This document shows, in pieces, positions 9,523-19,345 of a stretch of 64,000 nt of DNA. The position numbers and the translations under genes were made by a program. The stretch is taken from NCBI GenBank assembly GCA_963732925.1, contig CAVTBJ010000002.1:62001-126000 (forward strand), in the 5' to 3' direction. This DNA comes from DASZRZ01 sp963732925 (GTDB taxonomy: Bacteria; Acidobacteriota; Terriglobia; Terriglobales; Acidobacteriaceae). The first letter of the stretch is position 1. Each line of letters opens with the position of its first letter. The notes below the pieces were generated by a model. It did not search any database. It saw nothing but the letters and a program-made list of their open reading frames with translations, and was not told the origin of the DNA.

Positions 9523-9813
9523 ATGGCCCGCGCCCACCACTGGACCAAGTCGCGCATTACTCTAGCCATTGGCCTGCGAATCCTGCTGGTCACATTGCTG
9601 TTCAGCCTGTTGAGCTTCGCCGTTGGGCTGGCTGCGGGGCTTACGGCCGCAGGCGTCCGCGGCGCATTCGGCCATCGCTCCGCCTACTCGCTGGTTTACC
9701 GGAATTTTGGCCTGCCGGCTGCGTTTCTGGGGATGTTCGCCGGCCTGGTAAGCATGCTTGTCGTGGAGTTGCGGCAGTGGCGCCGGCCCCGCACTCCGCG
9801 CGCTTCGCACTAG
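9523..9813 (+). CDS. Small two-helix membrane protein
   Basis: Predicted 96-residue membrane protein with a basic N-terminus (MARAHHWTKSR), a first long hydrophobic helix (about residues 13-45), a polar loop, and a second helix starting NFGLPAAFLGMFAGLVSML before an RQWRRPR basic tail. It shares topology, and a loose 'GxPxA' start to the second helix, with the preceding 88-residue protein. The two may be diverged tandem relatives (inference). It ends just before the terminator that also serves convergent ftsH. Confidence 0.65.
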   Translation: MARAHHWTKSRITLAIGLRILLVTLLFSLLSFAVGLAAGLTAAGVRGAFGHRSAYSLVYRNFGLPAAFLGMFAGLVSMLVVELRQWRRPRTPRASH

Positions 9814-9828
9814 CTCGCAAAAGAAAAC

Positions 9829-9850
9829 GGGCGGCTGCAAGCAGCCGCCC
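9829..9850 (-). terminator. Intrinsic terminator after ftsH
   Basis: A perfect 10-bp stem, GGGCGGCTGC / GCAGCCGCCC, closes over a two-base AA spacer, so the real loop opens into the stem. Read on the minus strand it is followed by GTTTTCTTTTG, a U-rich tail suited to the convergent ftsH transcript, which stops at 9888. On the plus strand the tail is weak (TTGTCC), so it may act in both directions only partly. Confidence 0.8.
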
Positions 9851-9887
9851 TTGTCCATCTTCGGAACTTCGAAGCGTCAATTTAATT

Positions 9888-11798
<1,911 letters not shown>

Positions 11799-11961
11799 TG
11801 GAGCTCCTCTACGACTGCAACATACCGGCTTGCAACCTGCAATGGACCCGGCCAAGCCTTGGCACGACTACCGATTAGATGCCCGAGGAAGCAAATGGTC
11901 TCGCTTTCCCCGCTACTAGATTGTAACCCGTCTTTAAGCAAAAGCCGCCCTCGCCGAGGTA

Positions 11962-13386
11962 CTAGGGCTCAAGGGGGTCTTTCGAGGACAATTGTTCCTG
12001 CTGCAGCAGAACGCCGGGTCCATTTCTGCGGAGTTGCAGCTCTTCAGGAAGGGCCCAGCCCGGCACCCAAACAATTCTCTCCCCAGCCATAACAACTGGC
12101 CATAATGCCTTCATGGGTTGAGGGATACGCCGCTCCTGCAGAAGCTCCTTGAGTTTCCGGGCGGATTTGGTATGCGCCGGCCGGTAGCGGTCTCCAGCAC
12201 GCCAGTTCCGCACCCGCAACCCCGGACCCAGCAGCTCCGGGTCCAGCAAGTGCTGCTGATTATACGCCTCAGAATCCGCCAGCAAGGCCCGAATGGCCAG
12301 CCTGAGTCCCGGGATCCGGGCCACGCCCGGGACCGGAAGTTCGTACTCGTAAGACTCCGGCACAACCGGATTGCCGCAGGCCCGAAACCAGAGCCGCCCA
12401 CCGCTGGCCATGGCCACGACTCCCCCGGACAACCGGGCATGCCTGCTTTCCCCTGAGGGAGACGCCGCCAGGACCAAAACCTGCTGTACATGATGGAAGT
12501 CAAGCTGCACCCCCAGGCGCTCCGCCGCGGCCCGAATCAGCCTGCGTCGCAAGGCCAGCGGTTGCCGCTGGAGAAGCCCAATCTCCAGCACGACGGAATC
12601 ATCCGCTGACAACCCTGCCAGCACCTGGGGCAGTACCCGGGCGGTCTCCTCTGCCCAGAAGCGCTCTTCCTCGCCAGCCACCTCGGCCATTTCCCCCAGC
12701 ACCGGCTGCAAGCCGGGGTTGTAGTCCCGTTCCAGCAGCGGAATCAGCTCCTGGCGAACCCGGTTGCGGGTGTGCTTTCGATCGAGATTGCTCGCGTCTT
12801 CCTGCCACGACTGTCCAATGGAAACCAGATAGTCGCGAAGGGTTTGGCGGCGTGTCTCCAGCAGCGGCCGCACGATCATCCGCGAGCCCGCTTCCCCGAT
12901 GCCTGCCGCCACCTTGGGGTAAATGCCCGCCAAGCCCCGCGTTCCCGTGCCGCGCAAGACGCGCAGCAGCACCGTTTCCGCCTGATCGTCAAGCGTATGA
13001 GCGGTTGCGATCCGGTTCAGCGCGCCTTCAGCCAGCAGGCGATGGAAATAGCCATAGCGCAGTTCGCGGGCCGCCGCTTCCAGCGAAAGCCGCGAACTCC
13101 GGGCGTGCGTCACGGCGTCTCCCGAGCCGCGCCGGAATTCCAGATCATGGCGCTGAGCCAGGGCGGCCACGAAGCTCTCGTCCCTATCGGCTTCGGCGGC
13201 ACGAATCCCGTGATGAAAATGCACCACGGCCAGCACGATTCCCAATTCCGAACGCGCTTCCAGCAATAGGCGCAGAAGGGCCGTCGAGTCGGCTCCCGCG
13301 GACACCGCTACACCCACCCGGTCGCCAGGTTGCAGAAGCTGGTGCCGCCGAATGCAAGCGAGCATGGAAGTCAGCGGGCTGGACAC
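11962..13386 (-). CDS. tilS: tRNA(Ile)-lysidine synthetase
   Basis: Modifies the wobble cytidine of tRNA-Ile(CAU) to lysidine with ATP and lysine, allowing AUA decoding. It is normally essential. The N-terminal PP-loop ATPase reads VGVAVSAGADSTALLRLL, where the usual SGGxDS is SAGADS. FHHGIRAAEADRDE and TAHTLDDQAETVLLRVLRGTGTRGLAGI are the other strong family blocks. The C-terminal TilS domains include RNWRAGDRYRP and KLKELLQERRIP. At 474 residues the length is normal. The gene lies 163 bases upstream of ftsH on the same strand. Confidence 0.93.
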   Translation of the reverse strand: MSSPLTSMLACIRRHQLLQPGDRVGVAVSAGADSTALLRLLLEARSELGIVLAVVHFHHGIRAAEADRDESFVAALAQRHDLEFRRGSGDAVTHARSSRLSLEAAARELRYGYFHRLLAEGALNRIATAHTLDDQAETVLLRVLRGTGTRGLAGIYPKVAAGIGEAGSRMIVRPLLETRRQTLRDYLVSIGQSWQEDASNLDRKHTRNRVRQELIPLLERDYNPGLQPVLGEMAEVAGEEERFWAEETARVLPQVLAGLSADDSVVLEIGLLQRQPLALRRRLIRAAAERLGVQLDFHHVQQVLVLAASPSGESRHARLSGGVVAMASGGRLWFRACGNPVVPESYEYELPVPGVARIPGLRLAIRALLADSEAYNQQHLLDPELLGPGLRVRNWRAGDRYRPAHTKSARKLKELLQERRIPQPMKALWPVVMAGERIVWVPGWALPEELQLRRNGPGVLLQQEQLSSKDPLEP

Positions 13387-13458
13387 CCACTTATGGTAAG
13401 CGCCTCGTCCACTCTTTTCATCTGATCAGGATGGCTTGATCTTTGGGCATCCGTGCGC

Positions 13459-14853
13459 TCAATGCCCGTGCCCGTCGCCCAGCTCGCGCGTAATCTCGCC
13501 CACTACGGTTTTGGCGTCGCCGAACAGCATCAGGGTCTTGTCCAGATAAAAGAGAGGATTGTCAATGCCAGCAAAGCCGGGACTCAAGCCCCGCTTGATC
13601 ACCATCACGGTCCGCGCATTGTCCACTTCAATGATTGGCATGCCATAAATCGGGCTGCCCTGGTCGGTCTTGGCGGCCGGGTTGGTGACGTCATTGGCGC
13701 CAATAATCAAAGCCACGTCAATCTGCGGCATCTCACTGTTGGCGTCCTCCATTTCGACCAGCTTGTCATAGGGGACGTCCGCCTCAGCGAGGAGGACGTT
13801 CATGTGCCCCGGCATACGCCCAGCGATCGGATGGATACCGAATTTCACGTCGATGCCCTTTTTGGTGAGCACGTCGAACATTTCCCGAACCTTGTGCTGC
13901 GCCTGGGCAACGGCCATGCCGTAGCCGGGAACAATCAGGACGGTGTTGGCTGCGCTAAGGATAGCTGCGGCCTCTTCCGGCGTCGCGCTGTGAACAATTT
14001 TTTCTTCTTGCTCGCTCTTGGCCGAGACCTGGAGCTGGCCAAAAGCTCCGAAGACAACGTTCGTGAAAGACCGGTTCATGGCCTTGCACATGATCACGGC
14101 CAGAATGAAACCGGAAGAACCATCGAGGGCGCCGGCCACAACCAGTACCTTGGAGTTGAGCACAAAGCCGAGCAAGGCGGCGGTGAGGCCGACGTAGGAG
14201 TTCAAGAGCGCAATCACCGTCGGCATGTCGGCTCCGCCAATCGGCGTCACCAGCATCACGCCGAAAAGCAGCGAGATAATCACCATCGCGGGGAAAAGGT
14301 AAGGGGCGACAGGATTGAAAATAAGGACAAGCGCCGACAGGACAGCCAAGCCCAGGACAGACAGGCTGACGTAATTCTGTCCCTTATACACAATAGGCCG
14401 CTGGGGCAGCACTTCCTGCAGCTTGCCGGCCGCTATTAAACTGCCGGTAAAGCTGAGCGAGCCGATGATGACTTCCATCGCGATCTCGGTCATCTCGAAC
14501 TTGTTAATGTGCGGAATGCGCAGGTAGTACTCGGAAATTCCAATCAAGGCTGCGGCAAGGGCGCCAAAAGCGTGGCTCATGGCTGTCCGCTGGGGAACGG
14601 CCGTCATTTGAACCATGCCGAGTGGAATGCCGATGATGAGGCCGGCCAATAACGCGATCAGGATCCACTTGAACTGCACAAGATCGGGGTTAAAGAAGGT
14701 GGTGACTACGGCCATGCCCGCACCGATCTCACCCACCAGCACCCCGCGCCGCGCGGTTGCAGGTGAACTCAGCCACTTCAGCGACAAAATGAAGAAGGCG
14801 ATGGCGATAATGTACGAAAAATCGCTGAGGTATTGTGTCTCCGCTAAGTTCAT
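13459..14853 (-). CDS. pntB: NAD(P) transhydrogenase subunit beta
   Basis: Membrane subunit of the proton-translocating transhydrogenase, carrying the NADP(H)-binding domain III. The 464-residue product starts MNLAETQYLSDFSYI, has roughly nine membrane helices in its first 260 residues, and ends with the Rossmann domain III: VLIVPGYGMAVAQAQHKV, HPIAGRMPGHMNVLLAEADV and VALIIGANDVTNPAA. The ATG at 14853 shares its A with the stop codon of pntA2 (TAATG), which indicates translational coupling. An upstream in-frame extension overlaps pntA2 entirely and is rejected. Confidence 0.96.
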   Translation of the reverse strand: MNLAETQYLSDFSYIIAIAFFILSLKWLSSPATARRGVLVGEIGAGMAVVTTFFNPDLVQFKWILIALLAGLIIGIPLGMVQMTAVPQRTAMSHAFGALAAALIGISEYYLRIPHINKFEMTEIAMEVIIGSLSFTGSLIAAGKLQEVLPQRPIVYKGQNYVSLSVLGLAVLSALVLIFNPVAPYLFPAMVIISLLFGVMLVTPIGGADMPTVIALLNSYVGLTAALLGFVLNSKVLVVAGALDGSSGFILAVIMCKAMNRSFTNVVFGAFGQLQVSAKSEQEEKIVHSATPEEAAAILSAANTVLIVPGYGMAVAQAQHKVREMFDVLTKKGIDVKFGIHPIAGRMPGHMNVLLAEADVPYDKLVEMEDANSEMPQIDVALIIGANDVTNPAAKTDQGSPIYGMPIIEVDNARTVMVIKRGLSPGFAGIDNPLFYLDKTLMLFGDAKTVVGEITRELGDGHGH

Positions 14854-15146
14854 TATTTTTTGCGCCCACTCAGTTTGAACATCCGCAGCATGCGGTCGGT
14901 AATTAAAAAGCCGCCCACCATGTTGCTGAAGGCTGCGGCAACAGCGATCGCGCCCAGAGTTTCGGAAAGCACGGTTCCCTGCCGGCCGGCGATGATGATG
15001 GCGGCGACCACCACAATCGCATCCAGAGCGTTGGTAAGAGCCATCAATGGAGTGTGCAGCAGCGGCGACACCCGGCGGATCAGCTCGAATCCGAGAAACG
15101 CCGCCAGCACAAATACGTACAAGTTTGAGATAAACCCTTCTGGCAC
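14853..15146 (-). CDS. pntA2: NAD(P) transhydrogenase subunit alpha part 2
   Basis: A 97-residue membrane subunit equivalent to the C-terminal membrane part of E. coli PntA, split off as a separate gene as in many bacteria. Helices of about 20 residues occur at NLYVFVLAAFLGFELI, ALDAIVVVAAIIIAG and GAIAVAAAFSNMVGGFLI. The conserved 'TPLMALTNALDAI' segment is typical of this subunit. It lies between pntA1 (81-base gap) and pntB (one-base overlap) in one operon. Confidence 0.94.
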   Translation of the reverse strand: MPEGFISNLYVFVLAAFLGFELIRRVSPLLHTPLMALTNALDAIVVVAAIIIAGRQGTVLSETLGAIAVAAAFSNMVGGFLITDRMLRMFKLSGRKK

Positions 15147-15227
15147 CGTACGCTCCTTTCAATGCACATTTGGCGCGCAAACCGCGGCATCGGCCTCGGC
15201 AAGCCAATGCGCAGCCTGCAGCCTCTG

Positions 15228-16406
15228 CTAAGTGTTCTTTTGCATGCTTGGACCTGGCAAAGAGTAAAACTCCCGCACGCGACCGTGGACAATTTCCCCG
15301 CCGCGCGTGATCAGCGTCTCCCGCGTTATCTCGTCTTCAAGATTGAGCTCCGCCTTACCCTGTTTGAACAGATGGGTCACAAACGCGCTCATGTTGCGGG
15401 AGTACATCTGGCTGGCGTGATAAGGGACAGTGCTCGCCAGGTTAATCAGTCCGACAATAGTTGTGCCGTGTTCCACTACCACTTCTTCCGGGACTGTGAG
15501 TTCGCAGTTCCCCCCGCGCTCCGCCGCCAGGTCCACAATCACGGAGCCGGATTTCATTCGCTCCACCATCTCCCGCGTCAGCAGTACCGGAGCCTTTTTG
15601 CCGGGAATGACCGCCGTAGTGATCGCGATATCGCTCTCCGCGACCACGTTTCCCAGCAACTCGCGCTGGCGTGCATAGAAGGTTTCATCCTGTGCGCGGG
15701 CATAGCCGCGCTTGTCTTCCGCGTCCTGCACTTCCAGTGGAAGTTCGACAAAGCGGGCACCCAGGCTGTGCACCTGCTCCTTGGCGGCGGGACGGAGATC
15801 GTAGGCGGAAACCACCGCCCCCAGCCGGCGCGCAGTGGCAATCGCCTGAAGTCCAGCCACTCCGGCACCGATCACCAGGACGCGCGCCGCGGTGATGGTT
15901 CCGGCGGCCGTGGTAAGCATGGGCATCATGCGCGGCAGGCGATCGGCAGCTACCAGAACGGCCTTGTAGCCGCAGATGGTTGCCATGGAGGAAAGAGCGT
16001 CCATGCCTTGCGCCCGCGTGATGCGCGGCATCAGTTCAATGGCAAAAGAGGACACCCCTGTGGCGGCAATTTCTTCCATGACTTGCAGCGAACCCAGAGG
16101 GCGAAGAAACCCGATGACAGCCTGCCCCCGGCGCATCAGTGCCAGATCGGCCTGGCCGGTGCGGTCGTTGGAACCGTAGCAGAGAACCTGCACGATAATG
16201 TCCGCAGCCTGGAATACTGCCGCACGGTCGGGCAGAAGCTTCGCGCCGTTGGCGGCATAGTCCGCATCAGCGAAGCCGCTGGCCGCCCCGGCGCCACTCT
16301 CCAGCACCACCTCAAATCCGGCCTTGGTCAATCCCGGGAGCACATGGGGAACCAGCGCCACCCGGCGCTCGCCGGGAAAGGTTTCCTTGGGAACTCCTAC
16401 AATCAC
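15228..16406 (-). CDS. pntA1: NAD(P) transhydrogenase subunit alpha part 1
   Basis: NAD(H)-binding domain I of the transhydrogenase, homologous to alanine dehydrogenase. The 392 residues start MIVGVPKETFPGERRVALVP. The NAD Rossmann motif is VLVIGAGVAGLQAIATARRLGA, followed by VSAYDLRPAAKEQV and the mobile-loop neighbourhood DEDKRGYARAQDE-like sequence. VIVDLAAERGGNCELT is the family signature. It is the first gene of the three-gene pnt operon. The complex uses the proton gradient to reduce NADP+ with NADH, supplying NADPH. Confidence 0.95.
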   Translation of the reverse strand: MIVGVPKETFPGERRVALVPHVLPGLTKAGFEVVLESGAGAASGFADADYAANGAKLLPDRAAVFQAADIIVQVLCYGSNDRTGQADLALMRRGQAVIGFLRPLGSLQVMEEIAATGVSSFAIELMPRITRAQGMDALSSMATICGYKAVLVAADRLPRMMPMLTTAAGTITAARVLVIGAGVAGLQAIATARRLGAVVSAYDLRPAAKEQVHSLGARFVELPLEVQDAEDKRGYARAQDETFYARQRELLGNVVAESDIAITTAVIPGKKAPVLLTREMVERMKSGSVIVDLAAERGGNCELTVPEEVVVEHGTTIVGLINLASTVPYHASQMYSRNMSAFVTHLFKQGKAELNLEDEITRETLITRGGEIVHGRVREFYSLPGPSMQKNT

Positions 16407-16503
16407 GAACGGCTCCTCCAGTCCAACCCGTCATTGTAAGCAACGCCCAGCATTGCACAAGTATGTTGGTGTTATCCCGGCATGCACGCCTGGGAAGCGA
16501 CCC

Positions 16504-17868
16504 TCACTTCCCGATGCAAAACCTGCTGAAGATCAGGTTCAGGATATCGTCCGCCGTGGTAGCGCCAGTGATCTCGTCCAGAGCATGTAGCGCGTTGTAC
16601 AGGTCCAGTAGAAGCATTTCGTGCGGCACCTGAGTCTGCACCGCCTGCCGAGCCGCTTCCAGCGAGCCGAGCGCGTCCCGCACCAGCCCTTCCTGCCGGA
16701 GATTGGTCAGGAAGCCGGCTTCCGGCGACGGACCCTGTTCGCCGGAAATGTGCCGCAGAATTTCCCCGCGAAGTTCCACGATACCCTCTCCTGTCGTGGC
16801 CGAGGTGCGCACGCGAGGGATACCGTTGTGCGCAATCTCGCCCTGCGCTCCGGCAGGTGCGAGGTCGGATTTGTTCTCCACAATCACCGCGGTGCGCTGG
16901 CTGATCTCGGCCATCAGTTCGGAATCTTCTGCCGTCACCGGCTGGGAGGAATCCAGCACCACCAGCACCAGGTCGGCGTCGGCAAGCGCCTCCATCGACT
17001 TGCGGATCCCGATCAGTTCGGCCTCGTCGAGAGCCTGGCGAATTCCGGCGGTGTCCACCAGGTGCACGGGAATTCCGCCCAACGCCACGGTTTCCGTAAC
17101 CAGGTCGCGGGTGGTGCCGGGAAGGGGGGTGACGATGGCGCGTTCCCGCTCCACCAGTCGGTTAAACAGGCTGGACTTGCCGACATTCGGCCGTCCCACG
17201 ATGGCCAGCGTGATGCCGTGGCGAACCAGCTTCCCATAGGCAAACGAGGCCAGCAGGCTCCGCAGGGGCTGCTCTACCCCAGCCAGGCGTTCCAGAATGC
17301 GCTCTCCCGGCAGAACCGCAACGTCGTCATCGGCAAAATCTACCCCGGCCTCCAGCACGGCGATCAGTTCCACCAGCTTCCGCTTGACCGGCTGCAACTG
17401 CTGGGAGAGAGCTCCGCCGAGCTGCTGCGAGGCTACCCGCGCCTGGTACAACGTTTGCGATTCAATCAGGTCGCGCACGGCTTCGGCCTGGGTGAGATCC
17501 AGCCTGCCGTTCAGGAACGCGCGCATGGTGAATTCGCCGGGCTCCGCCAGGCGAGCGCCGCGCTCCAGGGCAAGCTCCACCATGCGCCGCAGCACCACCG
17601 GGGAACCGTGGGCAGAAATTTCCACCACATCGTCGGTGGTGTAGGAGTGCGGCGCGGCGAACCAGGTGACCACCACCTCGTCGAGGCGGTCTCCCGTGGC
17701 CGGCTCGGTCACCGCCCCGAACAGCGCCCGACCAGGCTCCAGGGGCCGCGCCAGGCGCAGCAACGGTTCGCTGATGGCCCGGGCGTTGGGGCCGGAGAGC
17801 CGCACCACCCCGATCCCACCCCGCCCAGGGGGAGTCGAGACGGCTACGATGGTGTCGTCCAGATTCAC
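16504..17868 (-). CDS. mnmE: tRNA modification GTPase MnmE
   Basis: With MnmG it adds (carboxymethyl)aminomethyl groups to wobble U34 of several tRNAs. The 454 residues comprise the N-terminal folate-binding domain (DTIVAVSTPPGRGGIGVVRLSG), helical domain, and G domain with G1 GRPNVGKSS, G2 TTRDLVTE, G3 DTAGIR and G4 ENKSD. It ends in the obligatory FCIGK, whose cysteine is catalytic. mnmG is not in the window. The gene is usually near rpmH-rnpA-yidC in bacteria, but here it is 44 kb from that cluster. Confidence 0.96.
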   Translation of the reverse strand: MNLDDTIVAVSTPPGRGGIGVVRLSGPNARAISEPLLRLARPLEPGRALFGAVTEPATGDRLDEVVVTWFAAPHSYTTDDVVEISAHGSPVVLRRMVELALERGARLAEPGEFTMRAFLNGRLDLTQAEAVRDLIESQTLYQARVASQQLGGALSQQLQPVKRKLVELIAVLEAGVDFADDDVAVLPGERILERLAGVEQPLRSLLASFAYGKLVRHGITLAIVGRPNVGKSSLFNRLVERERAIVTPLPGTTRDLVTETVALGGIPVHLVDTAGIRQALDEAELIGIRKSMEALADADLVLVVLDSSQPVTAEDSELMAEISQRTAVIVENKSDLAPAGAQGEIAHNGIPRVRTSATTGEGIVELRGEILRHISGEQGPSPEAGFLTNLRQEGLVRDALGSLEAARQAVQTQVPHEMLLLDLYNALHALDEITGATTADDILNLIFSRFCIGK

Positions 17869-18142
17869 AGGGACATTCTATTTGCCTGGCCTCTTGTTCA
17901 TGGCTCTTTGTCTGGCCGCTGCCTGGGTTCGTTCAGGGAACTACGGAAATGGAGTTTCGGTTTCCCGGGCGGAAAACCCACATGCCAGAGGGCACCCTGG
18001 AGTTTTGTTATCATGCTCTTCAGGATTTCAGCTCCAGTCGTTGCGGGCTGCGTTGACACAATGAGTGCGTCGGTGCCAGTTGGCGAGCCACTCATCGTGA
18101 GCTGCAGCATAGACGAAACCGGGTGGTAGCGAGGGAGAGTAG

Positions 18143-19231
18143 TTGCCTAGCCAGCGTCAGATCCAATGGTCGGAATTGCGTGTCGGCCTGGTCGTGCTCT
18201 TCGCCAGCATAACGCTGGGCGTACTCATTTTTCTTATGACCGGCGCCACCGGTCTGTTTACGCAAAAAATTACGCTCTTCGCTTATTTCGACAATGCCGA
18301 AGGACTGCGCGTAGGCGCACCCGTGCGCCTGGCCGGTGTGGATATTGGCAATGTGACTGACATTCGTGTGGTGCCCAGCCGGCTGGAATCGCCCGTGCAG
18401 GTCAGCATGAAGGTCAATACCAAGTATCAGAAGGCCATGCTCAGCACCTCGGTGGCAACGCTCTCCACCGCGGGCGTGCTGGGCGAAACCTTTGTCGATA
18501 TCCTTACGCCCGCACCCGAGCCCGGTTCGCCGCAGGGACAAGTGCTGCAGGACAATGCCGTGCTGAACGCGCAGCAAACTCCCGCGCTGCAGGACGTGGT
18601 GCGCGCCAGCCAGACCACCCTCGCAAATGTGGAAGTCCTGGTGCGCCGCATGGACCGCATCGTGGCCCAGATCGAGAGCGGCAAGGGCACCATTGGAGAG
18701 TTCATCTACGACGAGCAGCTCTACAACCGGCTGAACGCCATGGTCAATAACGTGGACTCCATCGTCGCGAGCATTAATCAGGGCCGGGGAACCATTGGCA
18801 AGCTGATCGTCAACGACGAATTGTTCAACCAGGCCAACACCGCCGTCGCCAAGCTCAATGCCATTGTGGACAGTATCCAGAACGGGGAAGGAACTGCGGG
18901 CAAGCTGATCAAGGACCCCACGCTCTACAACAATGCCAACGCCACTCTCGCCAAAGCCGACCGCATCATGAACAAGATCGACCAGGGCAATGGACCGGTG
19001 GGCAAGCTGATCAACGATCCGCAACTGGCGCAACGGCTGGATACGGCCATCACGCAGCTTTCGGAGATCACCAGCAAAATTAATTCCGGGCAGGGAACTC
19101 TCGGCAAATTGGCGGTTGACCCTTCCGTGTTTGACAACACTAACCAGATGCTGGTGGAGACGCGCCATCTGGTGCAGGCTATCCGCCAGAACCCGCGCAG
19201 ATACCTGACCATCCATTTCCAGATCTTCTAG
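18143..19231 (+). CDS. MlaD/MCE-family lipid transport protein with five tandem 34-residue repeats
   Basis: Substrate-binding type protein of an ABC lipid-transport system that shuttles phospholipid between inner and outer membranes. It has an N-terminal membrane anchor (GLVVLFASITLGVLIFLMTG, residues 15-34) and an MCE domain (about 41-123, with LRVGAPVRLAGVDIGNV). A helical C-terminal part contains five copies of a G-x-G-T-x-G-K-L-x-x-D motif whose first glycines fall at residues 180, 214, 248, 282 and 316, an exact 34-residue period. It ends NPRRYLTIHFQIF. The start is TTG 18143, preceded by GAGGGAGAG. No MlaE/MlaF partner is adjacent. Confidence 0.9.
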   Translation: MPSQRQIQWSELRVGLVVLFASITLGVLIFLMTGATGLFTQKITLFAYFDNAEGLRVGAPVRLAGVDIGNVTDIRVVPSRLESPVQVSMKVNTKYQKAMLSTSVATLSTAGVLGETFVDILTPAPEPGSPQGQVLQDNAVLNAQQTPALQDVVRASQTTLANVEVLVRRMDRIVAQIESGKGTIGEFIYDEQLYNRLNAMVNNVDSIVASINQGRGTIGKLIVNDELFNQANTAVAKLNAIVDSIQNGEGTAGKLIKDPTLYNNANATLAKADRIMNKIDQGNGPVGKLINDPQLAQRLDTAITQLSEITSKINSGQGTLGKLAVDPSVFDNTNQMLVETRHLVQAIRQNPRRYLTIHFQIF

Positions 19232-19286
19232 GTCTCCGCCGTGGGTGAAAACAGCCCCACGGATTCACACGGATGAGCAAAGAAAA

Positions 19287-19308
19287 GCCCGGCTTGACTG
19301 AACCGGGC
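19287..19308 (-). terminator. Intrinsic terminator after serA
   Basis: On the minus strand GCCCGGTT-CAGTC-AAGCCGGGC forms a GC-rich stem with one bulged base, followed by TTTTCTTTGC. It lies about 40 bases after the serA stop at 19346, the right place for its terminator. The plus-strand side, following the MlaD gene, has only AAATTCTT. Confidence 0.75.
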
Positions 19309-19345
19309 CAAATTCTTCCTCTACGCAAATCTCTGGCCAATATCC

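Noticed and set aside
14854..15207. Extended start for pntB reaching 15207.
   Set aside because: The extension is a shadow of pntA2 in another frame. The ATG at 14853 is coupled to the pntA2 stop.
17869..18142. Promoter TTGACA near 18053 for the MlaD-like gene.
   Set aside because: No matching -10 hexamer at 16-18 bases, so it may be chance.
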